DNA of 64,000 nt from DATJGS01 sp035494735 (GTDB taxonomy: Bacteria > Eisenbacteria > RBG-16-71-46), in contig DATJGS010000037.1 of assembly GCA_035494735.1 (NCBI GenBank), positions 62,001 through 126,000 on the forward strand. Reading direction: 5' to 3'. Under the pieces are notes generated by a model. The model was not told where the DNA came from, searched no databases, and was given only the letters and a program-made list of their open reading frames with translations. The translations under genes and the position numbers were made by a program. Below are positions 1-8,605 of this stretch, piece after piece; position 1 is the stretch's first letter, and each line of letters begins with the position of its first letter.

Positions 1-1217
1 TGCAGGGCATTCGCGTGGTCAAGTCGTACGTCGCAGAGCGGCGCGAGCAGCGCGTGTTCGCACACGGCGCGCACGCGCTGTTCCGCAACATCAAGGAGTC
101 GATGACCGGCGTGTCGGCCACGACCGCGCTGTCATCGGTGATCGTCGGACTCGTCGGCGTGATCATGATCCTCCTGGGCGGCCGCTCGGTCGTGATGGGG
201 CAGATGACGGTCGGCCAGCTCGTCATGTACCTGTCGTTCACCGCGATGATGGCAGCGCCGCTCATCGAGATGGCGGCCATCGGCACGCAGATCAGCGAAG
301 CGTTCGCCGGGCTCGACCGCATTCGCGAAGTGCTGGCGATGGACACCGAGGACCAGGGCGATGTAGCACGCGACGGGCTCGCCACGATTCACGGCGACAT
401 CGCGTTCGAGGACGTGACGTTCGAGTACCGGCCGGATCTGCCCGTGCTCAAGCACATCACGCTGCGCGCGCCGGCCGGCAGCACGACGGCGCTCGTCGGC
501 TCGAGCGGCTCGGGCAAGAGCACGCTCATCAGCCTGGTCATGGCGTTCAATCATCCGAAGCACGGCCGCATCACCATCGACGGCCACGATCTCGAGACGC
601 TGCGCCTCGGCGAGTACCGCTCCGCGCTCGGCGTCGTGCTGCAGGACAACTTCCTGTTCGACGGCACGATCCACGAGAACATCGCGTTCGCGCGCCCCGA
701 CGCGTCGTTCGAAGACGTGCGCCGCGCGAGCCGCATCGCGCACTGCGACGAGTTCGTGGAAGGCTTCGAAAAGCAGTACGACACGATCGTCGGCGAACGC
801 GGCGTGCGCCTGTCGGGCGGGCAGCGCCAGCGCGTGGCCATCGCCCGCGCCATCCTCGCGGACCCGCGCATCCTGATCCTCGACGAGGCCACCTCGAGCC
901 TCGACAGCGAGAGCGAGGCGCTGATCCAGGACGGGCTCAACCGCCTGCGCCACGGACGCACGACCTTCGTGATCGCGCACCGGCTGTCGACGATCCGCAG
1001 CGCGGATCAGATCCTCGTGCTCGAGAACGGCGAAGTCGTCGAACGCGGCACGCACCAGGAGCTGATCGCGCTGAACGGCCGCTACCGCCATCTGCACGAC
1101 CGCCAGTACGCGTTCGAGCAGAACCAGTTCATCAATCCAGGCGAGGACTTCACGCCCGAGCCGCCGAAGATCGTCCCAATCTCGGAAGGCGCGGCGGTCC
1201 GAGCGCCGGCGGTGTAG
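1..1217 (+). CDS. ABC transporter, fused permease/ATPase, MsbA-like (5' end outside window)
   Basis: The reading frame is open to the window edge and its first residues (QGIRVVKSYVAER) match the segment before the last transmembrane helices of MsbA/LmrA-type half-exporters, so the gene starts upstream. Two membrane helices follow, then a complete ATPase domain: Walker A GSSGSGKST at 498-524, signature LSGGQ at 810-824, Walker B ILILDEA near 870-890 and the H-loop IAHRLST. Family members pump lipids, lipid A precursors or drugs across the inner membrane as homodimers or heterodimers; the substrate cannot be read from the sequence. The last 40 residues are a proline-rich tail without a motif. 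It converges on the next gene with a hairpin between them. Confidence 0.93.
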   Translation, partial: QGIRVVKSYVAERREQRVFAHGAHALFRNIKESMTGVSATTALSSVIVGLVGVIMILLGGRSVVMGQMTVGQLVMYLSFTAMMAAPLIEMAAIGTQISEAFAGLDRIREVLAMDTEDQGDVARDGLATIHGDIAFEDVTFEYRPDLPVLKHITLRAPAGSTTALVGSSGSGKSTLISLVMAFNHPKHGRITIDGHDLETLRLGEYRSALGVVLQDNFLFDGTIHENIAFARPDASFEDVRRASRIAHCDEFVEGFEKQYDTIVGERGVRLSGGQRQRVAIARAILADPRILILDEATSSLDSESEALIQDGLNRLRHGRTTFVIAHRLSTIRSADQILVLENGEVVERGTHQELIALNGRYRHLHDRQYAFEQNQFINPGEDFTPEPPKIVPISEGAAVRAPAV

Positions 1218-1258
1218 CTCCGCCTCCGAGCGCCTCGCCTCTCCCCCCAAACACTCGA

Positions 1259-1287
1259 GGCGGGGCGCGATGCTTCTGCGCCCCGCC
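1259..1287. terminator. Hairpin between convergent genes
   Basis: A perfect 10-bp stem (GGCGGGGCGC at 1259-1268, GCGCCCCGCC at 1278-1287) with a 9-nt loop lies between the ends of the ABC exporter and the convergent secreted-protein gene. There is no T-run on either side, so it may be a bidirectional mRNA 3' end or a weak terminator. Confidence 0.5.
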
Positions 1288-1317
1288 CCGGATTGCCGAG
1301 CGGCTGTGCGAGGCCGC

Positions 1318-3972
1318 TCAGCGCACCACGATGAGTCTCTGTCCCGCCGCCTTGCCGCCCGCGATCATGCGCACGTAGTAGGCGCCGCTCGGCGCGGCAT
1401 GACCCGCGTCCGTGCGGCCGTCCCACGCGACGCGCGTGATCCCCGCGGCCAGTGTGCCGGCGTGCACCGTGCGCACACGCCGGCCCTGGGCGTCGAAGAC
1501 CGCGACCTCGACCCACGCCGCGTGCGAGAGCGAAAGGCTCACGGTCGCCCCGCCGCGCGAAGGATTCGGCATGGGCGCGCTCATCGCGAACGTGGTCTCG
1601 ACCGTCGGCTCGACGGACAGCATCTCGGGGCAGATGCGGAACTCGCCGCCGCCGCGCGTCACGTCGCGCCCCGCGCTCGCTCCAAACGTTCCCGTCGCAC
1701 CACGCAGCCCCACGAGATAGGAGCCGGCACGGACCGGCGGTCCGTGGGTGACGAACGGGTCCAGCTTGGTGAGCGCGAGGCGCATGACCACTTCGTTGTT
1801 CGCGGTGTCGAACGTCCCGAAGTCGGCGGCGCCGCGTGCCGCGTACGTGAACGAGCCGTTGGAATCGCGCGTCGCGGTGCCGAACACGAACGAGCCGGTG
1901 GGCAGCGTGTCGGTGCGGGCCTGCAGGAAGAACTGATCGCCGCGGTCGCCGATGCGGTTCGGCGCGTTTGCCGTGAAGTTCACGCGCCACGTCGCGTTCG
2001 ACGGCACGGGCGCGAGCGCGCTGACCTTCATGCGCACTTCGAGCTGCGGCACGGGCGACTGCTGGCACGCGTAGTCGATGGACAGGATGTCGAACGGATT
2101 GTCGGTCGGGATCGGCTGCAGACTGCTGCCGGTCGCGTCGTGCAGGAAGTCCGTGACCTCGGGCTGGTCGGGATCGGGCGCCGGCAGAGGCGTGGTCGCG
2201 ACCGGCACGAGCTCGCCGCTCCCGCCGTTCGCGGACGCGTACAGGCTCGGCCCCGCGAGCTGCCGGGCGACGTACGTGTTTCCGTCGAAGTCGTTGTGAT
2301 CGTCCGAGAACGCGACGACGCACGCGCCTTGCGGGTCGATCGCGACCTGGAAGTAGTCGCACAGATTGCGATTGGCCTGCGGCGTCACCGGCGTGTCGAC
2401 GCCGAGCCCGCCGAGCGAGATGTTGCTCGAGTGCACGATGTGATCGCTGACCTGCGCGATCTGGACGTGCGGATTCTGCGCCGTCGCGTCGGACGTGAAC
2501 GCGGCGTAGACCTGCCAGTCGCACGCGTCGATGTTGCCGGGCGTCGCGCTGCCGTACCACACGACGACGACGCGGCCCGCGCTCCCCGCTTCGAGCCACG
2601 GGAACAGCGCGGACTGCGACTCGGGCCCGCTGACCTGCACGGGCGCGCTCCACGTCACGCCGTGGTCCAGCGAGTGTGCGAGATAGATGGCGCGTCGGTC
2701 GCTCCACGTCGCGTACACCGCGCCGTCTTCGCCGACTTTGACCACGTCGAACAAGTTGTGATGCGACGTGCTGTTGTCCACCGTCACGGTGGTCCACGTC
2801 GCGCCGCGATCCGGCGAACGCGACACGAACAGCGCGCTCGACGAAACGTGCGACACGTAGATCATGCCGGTCGTGTGATCGATGTCGATGTAGCCGGGCG
2901 TCGAGCCCGTCGGGCTGACGAGCGACGTCGTGGGCCACGTCGCGCCGTGATCCGTGGAGCGATCGACGAACAACCCCGTGGCCGGGACCGGCGCGCGATA
3001 GAAGTCGTATACCGTGTCCGCGCCCTGCGCCTCGATCCACTGTCGATCGTCGGACGGGATCACGTTGCCGTCGGGGTGGTGCACGAACGTCACGCCACGG
3101 TCCGTCGACGTGGCCGACGAGATATTGGCGGCGGCTAGGCTCACCACGGTCACCACCGGCACGGCGCTGGGGCCGGTCGGGAATGACGTCGCGATGTCGA
3201 TGTCGCCGCCGCCATCCTTGCCGCCCGTCGTGTCGTTCGCGGAGAACGCGTCGGGCTGGCCCAGGTACAGCGGATTGCGCAGCTGGGGATCGAAGGTCGG
3301 GCTCGTGGGATCGAGATCGAAGCGCCACATGTCGACGCCAGCCGGCACGCCGCGGATCCCGCCGACGTAGCAGTTGCCGCGTGTGTCCACGCGCAAGCTC
3401 GGCTCGCAGTCACGACCCGCGCCGGGCGCGAGCACGGTCACGCTGGGGCTGAAGTAGAAGTGATCGGGCGTCGTGATCGTCGCGGTGCGCGCGGGCGGCG
3501 GCGCGACGAGCGAGATCGTGCCGTTCACCATCTCGGGCGACGTGGTCGACGACACGACTTCGATGGCGATCACGCGCGGCGCGCTCACGACACCGCCGAG
3601 CGCGAGCGGGACCTCTTCGTGCGTGCCGGGCACGCCGTCGTTCGAGATGCCGTCGCTCGTTCCGTCGACGACGTCTTCGAACGTATAGAGGTCGAAGTCG
3701 TTCGCCGGCACGAGCCAGTCGATCGCGATGCGCAGCCGCTTGCCGGTGTAGTCGCCGGGCGCGATCACCAGGTGCAGCGTGTCGCAGCTCACGCCGAACA
3801 CGCACGTCGAGCGATCGGTCGTGGGATTGGCGCCGGCGAGCAGCGCGGTCTGGAACGTCTGCTGTGTGTCGGTGGCGTGGATCGTGACCGTCGACGGCGT
3901 CGCGGCGCGCGAGGCGCCGGCGGCGAAGCCGAGCAACAGCGGGACGACGAGAAAACGGGACGCTGAGCGCAC
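1318..3972 (-). CDS. Secreted Asp-box (BNR-type) protein with C-terminal FlgD-like domain
   Basis: This is an 884-residue exported protein. The chosen GTG at 3972 has AGGAGG 8 bases upstream and is followed directly by a signal peptide (VRSASRFLVVPLLLGFAAG, cleavage near ASRA); a longer frame to 4026 would bury the signal peptide. The middle contains repeated S-x-D-x-G-x-T-W Asp-box motifs (for example STDHGATW, SPDRGATW, SLDHGVTW), typical of sialidase-like beta-propellers. The last ~85 residues begin with PNPSRGG and contain VAVFDAQGRRVRT and AWDGRTDAG, the FlgD Ig-like fold also found at the ends of four other large proteins here, and finish with IVVR. Likely cell-surface or extracellular; no catalytic residues of true sialidases were identified. 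A glycan-binding or structural role is only a guess. Confidence 0.85.
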   Translation of the reverse strand: MRSASRFLVVPLLLGFAAGASRAATPSTVTIHATDTQQTFQTALLAGANPTTDRSTCVFGVSCDTLHLVIAPGDYTGKRLRIAIDWLVPANDFDLYTFEDVVDGTSDGISNDGVPGTHEEVPLALGGVVSAPRVIAIEVVSSTTSPEMVNGTISLVAPPPARTATITTPDHFYFSPSVTVLAPGAGRDCEPSLRVDTRGNCYVGGIRGVPAGVDMWRFDLDPTSPTFDPQLRNPLYLGQPDAFSANDTTGGKDGGGDIDIATSFPTGPSAVPVVTVVSLAAANISSATSTDRGVTFVHHPDGNVIPSDDRQWIEAQGADTVYDFYRAPVPATGLFVDRSTDHGATWPTTSLVSPTGSTPGYIDIDHTTGMIYVSHVSSSALFVSRSPDRGATWTTVTVDNSTSHHNLFDVVKVGEDGAVYATWSDRRAIYLAHSLDHGVTWSAPVQVSGPESQSALFPWLEAGSAGRVVVVWYGSATPGNIDACDWQVYAAFTSDATAQNPHVQIAQVSDHIVHSSNISLGGLGVDTPVTPQANRNLCDYFQVAIDPQGACVVAFSDDHNDFDGNTYVARQLAGPSLYASANGGSGELVPVATTPLPAPDPDQPEVTDFLHDATGSSLQPIPTDNPFDILSIDYACQQSPVPQLEVRMKVSALAPVPSNATWRVNFTANAPNRIGDRGDQFFLQARTDTLPTGSFVFGTATRDSNGSFTYAARGAADFGTFDTANNEVVMRLALTKLDPFVTHGPPVRAGSYLVGLRGATGTFGASAGRDVTRGGGEFRICPEMLSVEPTVETTFAMSAPMPNPSRGGATVSLSLSHAAWVEVAVFDAQGRRVRTVHAGTLAAGITRVAWDGRTDAGHAAPSGAYYVRMIAGGKAAGQRLIVVR

Positions 3973-4023
3973 GGTGACAGCCTCCTCATGACGAGTCTGG
4001 ACACTCGGGGAGAGCGCGCCGTC

Positions 4024-4044
4024 CATCGGGCCCCGACCCCGATG
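4024..4044 (-). other. Hairpin in the leader of the Asp-box protein gene
   Basis: CATCGGG and CCCGATG form a perfect 7-bp stem with a 7-nt loop about 50 bases upstream of the GTG start at 3972. It matches no riboswitch class that I recognise. Confidence 0.3.
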
Positions 4045-4219
4045 GCGACGCGATGAGGCTCGCGCCGCGGGCTTGAGCGGGGCTTGAGTCGAAACGCGGC
4101 GCCGGTCGCGAGGGTGGTGTGCGCCTTGGCGTTAGAGCCCGATGCAGAAATCTCGTGGGCGACGCTCCGCGCGCGCCGTGCCGGCGACGCTCACGGCGGG
4201 TTCCGAGGGCCGCCTCGCG

Positions 4220-4249
4220 TTGCCGCGTGGGACGCGGTCGCGCTATGGT
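4220..4249 (+). promoter_or_regulatory. Candidate promoter for the deoxyhypusine synthase-like gene
   Basis: TTGCCG (4220-4225) and TATGGT (4244-4249) are separated by 18 bases and lie 50 bases before the ATG at 4300. This is a reasonable sigma-70-type match. Confidence 0.4.
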
Positions 4250-4299
4250 GCGCGTCTTCGCCACGCACGCTGGGCTCGAAGCGACCCTTGGGAGCCACC

Positions 4300-5421
4300 A
4301 TGACCGCCCGCCGCAACCCGCACATCACCGGACCGCGCATTGATCCGCCGGCCATCACCGGCAAGGAGAGCGCGGCCGATCTCGTCGACCAGGCGTTCCT
4401 CGCGTACAACGGTGCGCGCCTGCGCGAAGGCGCGCGGCTGCTGAACGAGCGCATGCTGGCCGACGACGTGACGGTGGCTCTGTCCGTCACCGGCGCGCTG
4501 ACGCCGGCGGGGCTCGGCATGAGCGCGATCATCCCGCTCATGCAGGCCGGCTTCGTCGACTGGATCGTGTCGACGGGCGCGAATCTGTACCACGACACGC
4601 ATTTCGGCATCGGGCTGTCGATGCACACCGGCACGTGGCAGGCCGACGACGTCGAGCTGCGCGAGAAGGGCGTCGTGCGCATCTACGACGTGTTCTTCGA
4701 CTACTCCGTGCTGCTCGACACCGACGCGTTCTTCCGCGAGATCATCTCCGGCCCCGAGTTCCAGCGCACCATGAGCACGGCCGAGTTCCACAACCTGTGC
4801 GGCAGGTACGTGCGCGCGCGCGAAGAGGCGCTGGGGCTCAGCCATCGCTCGCTGCTGGCCGCGGCCTGGGAATACGGCGTCCCCATCTATACGTCGTCGC
4901 CCGGCGACTCCTCGATCGGCATGAACGTCGCGGCCAAGGCGCTCGAGGGGAACAAGCTCCAGTTCGACGTCAATGCCGACGTCAACGAGACCGCCGCCAT
5001 CGTGTGGGACGCGAAGGCGAACGGGGGAAAAAGCGCGGTGTGGATCCTGGGCGGCGGCAGCCCGAAGAACTTCCTGCTGCAGACCGAGCCGCAGATCCAG
5101 GAAGTGCTCGGCATCGCCGAGAAGGGCCACGACTACTTCCTGGCGTGCACCGACGCGCGTCCCGACACCGGCGGACTTTCGGGCGCGACGCCGGCCGAAG
5201 CGGTGAGCTGGGGCAAGATCGATCCCGATCAGCTGCCGGGCACGGTCATCTGCTACGCGGACTCGACGATCACGCTGCCGCTGCTCACCGCGTACGCGCT
5301 GGCGCGCCACGCGCCGCGCAAGCTCAAGCGCCTGTACGACCGGCGCGACGATCTGATGACGCGCCTCAAGCGCAGCTACTTCGAGAGCGGGCGCGCGGCG
5401 AAGGCCGAGTCGCGGGGATAG
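4300..5421 (+). CDS. Deoxyhypusine synthase family protein
   Basis: This 373-residue protein is related to eukaryotic and archaeal deoxyhypusine synthase, which transfers the aminobutyl group of spermidine to a lysine of eIF5A using NAD. The family pattern is clear: SVTGALTPAGLG near residue 61, STGANLYHD near 91, GGGSPKNF at 251-258 with the conserved active-site lysine K256, and SGATPAEAVSWGKI near residue 300. The ATG at 4300 is chosen because homology begins right after it; the frame is open further upstream but that stretch is not conserved. Bacteria lack eIF5A, and characterised bacterial relatives make homospermidine or other polyamines, so a polyamine-modifying role is the best inference. 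It is a single-gene unit followed by a convergent regulator operon. Confidence 0.88.
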   Translation: MTARRNPHITGPRIDPPAITGKESAADLVDQAFLAYNGARLREGARLLNERMLADDVTVALSVTGALTPAGLGMSAIIPLMQAGFVDWIVSTGANLYHDTHFGIGLSMHTGTWQADDVELREKGVVRIYDVFFDYSVLLDTDAFFREIISGPEFQRTMSTAEFHNLCGRYVRAREEALGLSHRSLLAAAWEYGVPIYTSSPGDSSIGMNVAAKALEGNKLQFDVNADVNETAAIVWDAKANGGKSAVWILGGGSPKNFLLQTEPQIQEVLGIAEKGHDYFLACTDARPDTGGLSGATPAEAVSWGKIDPDQLPGTVICYADSTITLPLLTAYALARHAPRKLKRLYDRRDDLMTRLKRSYFESGRAAKAESRG

Positions 5422-5470
5422 ACGCGCCCGCGGTCGACCCGGTGGCCATGCGCGGCCTCGCCCCCTCCCC

Positions 5471-6286
5471 CTACATCAGCTTCGCGAGGCGCTGGTAGCC
5501 GGCGCGGCTCACCGGCAGCTCGGCGCCGCTCTTCAGCACGGCGACGCGGCTGTCCTTGCCGAACGGCTCGATGCGCGCGAGGCGCTCCACGTTCAGGAGG
5601 TACGAGCGGTGGATGCGCACGAAGCGCTCAGGGTCGAGCAGGCGTTCGAGTTCGGCCAGCGTCTGCTGCTTGAGGTGCTTGACCCCGCCCGCGTGCACGC
5701 ACACGTAGTCGTCCAGCGCCTCGAGGTAGTCGACCTGCTCGACCGGCACGACGTGCACCTTCGCCTGGTCGCGGATCAGGATGCGATCGGGCCGCTTCGT
5801 CTCGGGCAGCGACGCGGCCGCGACCTCGCGGTAGCGCGCGTTCGTCCCGGGCACGCCGATCAGGCGGCGCACGTGCTCGAGCGTGCGCGCCAGGCGCGCC
5901 GGCTCGAGAGGCTTCAGCACGTAGTCGATGGCGTGCACGTCGAACGCCTTGAGCGCGTGCTCGTCGTACGCGGTCACGAACACGACCGCGACGTCGCGCT
6001 CCAGCAGATCCACGACCTCGAAGCCGGTGAGCTTCGGCATCTGGATGTCGAGGAACAGCAGGTCCGGCTCGTGCTCGGCGACGGCCTTCACCGCCTCGAA
6101 GCCGTTCGCGCATTCGGCCACGATCTCGATGTCGGGATGCGCCGCCAGGTACTCGCGCAGCAGCGAGCGCGCGAGCGGCTCGTCGTCGACGATGAGCGTG
6201 CGGATGCGCTTTGGGTCGCCCGCGCCGGGAAGCTCCGGCGTCACGCCGGCCCCGCCGCCCGCGCGCCCCGTGCCGCCGCCGCTCAC
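5471..6286 (-). CDS. LytTR-family response regulator
   Basis: A 271-residue two-component regulator. Residues ~28-145 form the receiver domain with the acidic pair D34-D35, the phosphoacceptor D80 in LLFLDIQMP, a conserved T in VFVTAYDEHA and K in YVLKPLE. Residues ~165-271 are a LytTR DNA-binding domain (ILIRDQAKVHVVPVEQVDYLEA and RIHRSYLLNVERL). The start at GTG 6286 gives a GTGA overlap with the stop of the kinase gene, suggesting translational coupling; GTG 6244 is an alternative just before the receiver domain. It is the last gene of the operon beginning at 8383 and is presumably phosphorylated by the LytS-like kinase. DNA targets are unknown. Confidence 0.92.
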   Translation of the reverse strand: MSGGGTGRAGGGAGVTPELPGAGDPKRIRTLIVDDEPLARSLLREYLAAHPDIEIVAECANGFEAVKAVAEHEPDLLFLDIQMPKLTGFEVVDLLERDVAVVFVTAYDEHALKAFDVHAIDYVLKPLEPARLARTLEHVRRLIGVPGTNARYREVAAASLPETKRPDRILIRDQAKVHVVPVEQVDYLEALDDYVCVHAGGVKHLKQQTLAELERLLDPERFVRIHRSYLLNVERLARIEPFGKDSRVAVLKSGAELPVSRAGYQRLAKLM

Positions 6287-7341
6287 GCGCGCACCGCCGG
6301 CAGGCTCAGCGTCACCTGGTAGCGATCGCCGTTCGAGCGCGCCTCGACGCGCGACTGCCCGGGATGGCGCGCCGCGAGGCGCTCGCGCACGTTGCCGAGG
6401 CCGACGCCGTGGCCCGGCCGGCGCGGCGCCTCGGCGTCGAACGGGTTGTCGATCTCGATCTCGAGCCGACCGCCGCGCTCGCGCGCGCGGATGTGGATGA
6501 CGCCGCCCTCGACCACCGCGGCGATGCCGTGCGCGATCGCGTTCTCGACGAGCGGCTGGAGCAGCAGCGACGGCACGCGGCAATCGAGCGCCGACGTCTC
6601 GACGTCGTGCTCGACGCGCAGCCGGTCGCCGAAGCGCACTTCCTCGATGCCCAGATACGCATCGGCCAGGTCCACCTCTTCGGCGAGCGGCAGCTCGCGC
6701 TCGGCGCCGCGCACGAGCGTGCGGCGCAGGAACTCGGACAGCAGCGAGCACATGCGCCGCGCGCCCGCCGCGTCGGATCCGGCCAGCGCGCCGATCGCGT
6801 TCAGGCTGTTGAACAGGAAGTGTGGATTGAGCTGGGCGCGCAACGCGCGCAGCTCGGCGTCACGCGCGTGGATCTTCAACTCGAGCGCGGCGCGCTCGGC
6901 TTCGCGCGTGGCCTCGAACGCCAGGATCAGGTAGTTCACGGTCGACGACAGGATGAACAACAGCGATCCGACCACGAGCAGCAGCGGCACGTCGGCGCGG
7001 AAGCGCGCGAACGCGCCGGTCACGCGCGCGCCGTACTCGAGCGCTCCCGCCCAGCCCGCGCCGAACAACAGCCACACCGAACTGGTGAGGAGCGCCGCGA
7101 CCAGGTGCGTGATGGCCAGCGTGACGGCGCGATCGCCGCGCAGCGGCATCGCCTTGCACAGCGGCCACAGCGCCAGGCTGAAGAACGCCGCGTTCATCGC
7201 GAGCGGCAGCCCCAACGCCACCGCCTCGACACCGGTGCGCGCCTGCGACGCCGCGAGCAGCCCGGCCAGCAGCGCGGCGACTGGAATCCACGCCGCCAGG
7301 TAGATGTGCAGTCGGCCGTGCTGCGAGAAGACGGGATGCAC
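6283..7341 (-). CDS. LytS-type sensor histidine kinase
   Basis: This 352-residue membrane kinase starts at GTG 7341, three bases after the stop of the LiaF-like gene. About four hydrophobic helices (residues ~12-32, 45-63, 72-97, 118-143) are followed by a short helical linker and the His_kinase domain with the phosphoacceptor H174 in LNPHFLFNSLN. The ATPase N-box LVENAIAHG has N267, and the G-box is GHGVGLGNVRERL near residues 313-325. No extracellular sensor domain is present, so the signal is probably felt in the membrane or passed on by the two small membrane proteins encoded upstream. Its partner is the LytTR regulator, whose start codon overlaps this stop. Confidence 0.92.
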   Translation of the reverse strand: MHPVFSQHGRLHIYLAAWIPVAALLAGLLAASQARTGVEAVALGLPLAMNAAFFSLALWPLCKAMPLRGDRAVTLAITHLVAALLTSSVWLLFGAGWAGALEYGARVTGAFARFRADVPLLLVVGSLLFILSSTVNYLILAFEATREAERAALELKIHARDAELRALRAQLNPHFLFNSLNAIGALAGSDAAGARRMCSLLSEFLRRTLVRGAERELPLAEEVDLADAYLGIEEVRFGDRLRVEHDVETSALDCRVPSLLLQPLVENAIAHGIAAVVEGGVIHIRARERGGRLEIEIDNPFDAEAPRRPGHGVGLGNVRERLAARHPGQSRVEARSNGDRYQVTLSLPAVRA

Positions 7342-7344
7342 GGG

Positions 7345-8094
7345 TCAGTTCTTGATCTCGATGCCGCCCATCAAGACGCCGCCGCGCAGCACGAGCGTCT
7401 TGTTGGGATCGGCCGTCACGCCGCGGCGCGAGTCCTCGACGCCGCCCATGATCGGCGTCGCGTCGATGCGCACCATCCAGTCGAGCGGCACGTACAGCTC
7501 GATGCCGCCCCAGAACGCGAACACGTCGATCTCGGCGCGACCGCCTTCCATCTGCGCCTGGCGCAGGTCGAGCGTCACGCCGCCCATGAGCGCGGTGGCG
7601 TCGCCGCCGCTGAAGGCCTGGGACGTCAGCTTGCGATCGACGCCGGCCATGATCGCGATCACCTTCACGCGCGAGTCGTCGTTCGTGTCGCGGATGCCCA
7701 TCTTGCCCCACGACCTGTTCCCGCCCGGGCGACGCACGATCATGTTGAGCCCGACGACGATGAGCCACACCGGCCACAGCCTCCAGATGCTGATCGACAC
7801 GACGCCCAGTTCGTGGAGCAGCGCCCACGTGCCTACGAACAGCCAGAACAAGCCGCTGATCACCTGGCTCACGCCGCGCGCGCCGATCAGTCGCACGGTG
7901 CCGACCAGCACGAAGAACACCGGCCAGTAGCGCAGCAGGCTGTGCCCTTCGATCACGCCGAGATTGTCGAGCGTGAAGACGACGCCGAGCGCGATGATGA
8001 ACAGGCCGATCGCCAGGCGGCTGCTGAAGCCTGAGCGGCTGCGCGCGTAGTCGCGGATGGATTCCTTCATCGATTCTCTGTAATCGCCGGTCAC
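7345..8094 (-). CDS. LiaF-like membrane protein (LiaI/LiaF transmembrane plus C-terminal LiaF domain)
   Basis: A 249-residue protein. GTG 8094 is the start because GGAG lies 7 bases upstream and it follows the previous stop by one base. Three to four membrane helices (LAIGLFIIALGVVFTLDNLG, YWPVFFVLVGTVRLI, ISGLFWLFVGTWALL, WPVWLIVVGLNMIV) precede a soluble C-terminal domain with repeated GG turns (IMAGVDRK, ALMGGVTLDLR, FWGGIELYVP, IMGGVEDS, VLMGGIEI), the signature of the LiaF/VraT-type cell-wall stress domain. In Firmicutes LiaF restrains the LiaRS system; here it sits directly upstream of a LytS/LytTR pair, so a similar gating role is inferred. Confidence 0.85.
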   Translation of the reverse strand: MTGDYRESMKESIRDYARSRSGFSSRLAIGLFIIALGVVFTLDNLGVIEGHSLLRYWPVFFVLVGTVRLIGARGVSQVISGLFWLFVGTWALLHELGVVSISIWRLWPVWLIVVGLNMIVRRPGGNRSWGKMGIRDTNDDSRVKVIAIMAGVDRKLTSQAFSGGDATALMGGVTLDLRQAQMEGGRAEIDVFAFWGGIELYVPLDWMVRIDATPIMGGVEDSRRGVTADPNKTLVLRGGVLMGGIEIKN

Positions 8095-8095
8095 G

Positions 8096-8383
8096 TCAGT
8101 TCTCCTCTCGGGTTCCGGTCGCGGAGCATGCCATAGCGGCGTCCCGGCGCGCGCCCGCGTGGGGCGCAGCGGTGTCACGCGACGCGGCGAGGCCGTAGCC
8201 GATGGCCACGAGACCGCCGGTGACGAGCAGCACCGGCCAGGCCGCCAGCACGAGCGTGCCGATCATGCCCAGGTGCGACGCGAGCCACAGGCCGGTGACG
8301 TTGGTGAGCATCAGGGTCACGCCGAACGCGACGAGCGCCAGACCGGCGCGCAGGCTGTGCGAAGGACGCGTGATTCGGTTCAT
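8096..8383 (-). CDS. Small two-helix membrane protein, first gene of the LiaF/LytS/LytTR operon
   Basis: A 95-residue protein. ATG 8383 has GAGGAGG 7 bases upstream. Two hydrophobic segments (LRAGLALVAFGVTLMLTNVTG and IGTLVLAAWPVLLVTGGLVAIGY) resemble the LiaI/DUF5668-type transmembrane unit, including a central W-P. The C-terminal ~25 residues are hydrophilic. The stop is one base before the start of the LiaF-like gene, so the two are co-transcribed and may interact in the membrane. Confidence 0.75.
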   Translation of the reverse strand: MNRITRPSHSLRAGLALVAFGVTLMLTNVTGLWLASHLGMIGTLVLAAWPVLLVTGGLVAIGYGLAASRDTAAPHAGARRDAAMACSATGTREEN

Positions 8384-8406
8384 CGTGAGACCTCCTCGGG
8401 CGGGAG

Positions 8407-8431
8407 CCGCCGCCCGGAGTTCGGGCGGTGG
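8407..8431 (-). other. Stem-loop in the leader of the LiaF/LytS operon
   Basis: CCGCCGCCCG and CGGGCGGTGG pair at 9 of 10 positions around a 5-nt loop, 24 bases upstream of the ATG at 8383 and just before its ribosome binding site. It may affect translation or simply reflect high GC. Confidence 0.3.
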
Positions 8432-8591
8432 AGCCGAACGGCCCCTCGCGACATGCACAAGTTACGGTCGCCCCGCGCGCCGCGCCCGCGGCAATCGGCG
8501 ATTGGCGGCTGGGCGCCGGTGAATGGCGCCGGGCGGCGGGTGAATCGGGCGCGGCGCCGCGGGCTCCGGCCGCTCCGCCGGCCGGATGGTG

Positions 8592-8597
8592 TAGATT
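8592..8597 (+). promoter_or_regulatory. -10-like hexamer TAGATT, probably leaderless start
   Basis: TAGATT ends 8 bases before the ATG at 8606 and there is no Shine-Dalgarno sequence in between, which fits a leaderless transcript. No clear -35 was seen. Confidence 0.35.
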
Positions 8598-8605
8598 CGG
8601 CCGCC

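Noticed and set aside
1082..3328. 748-residue minus-strand frame over the Asp-box gene
   Set aside because: It is Arg-rich without motifs; the 1318-3972 frame has signal peptide, Asp-boxes and FlgD domain.
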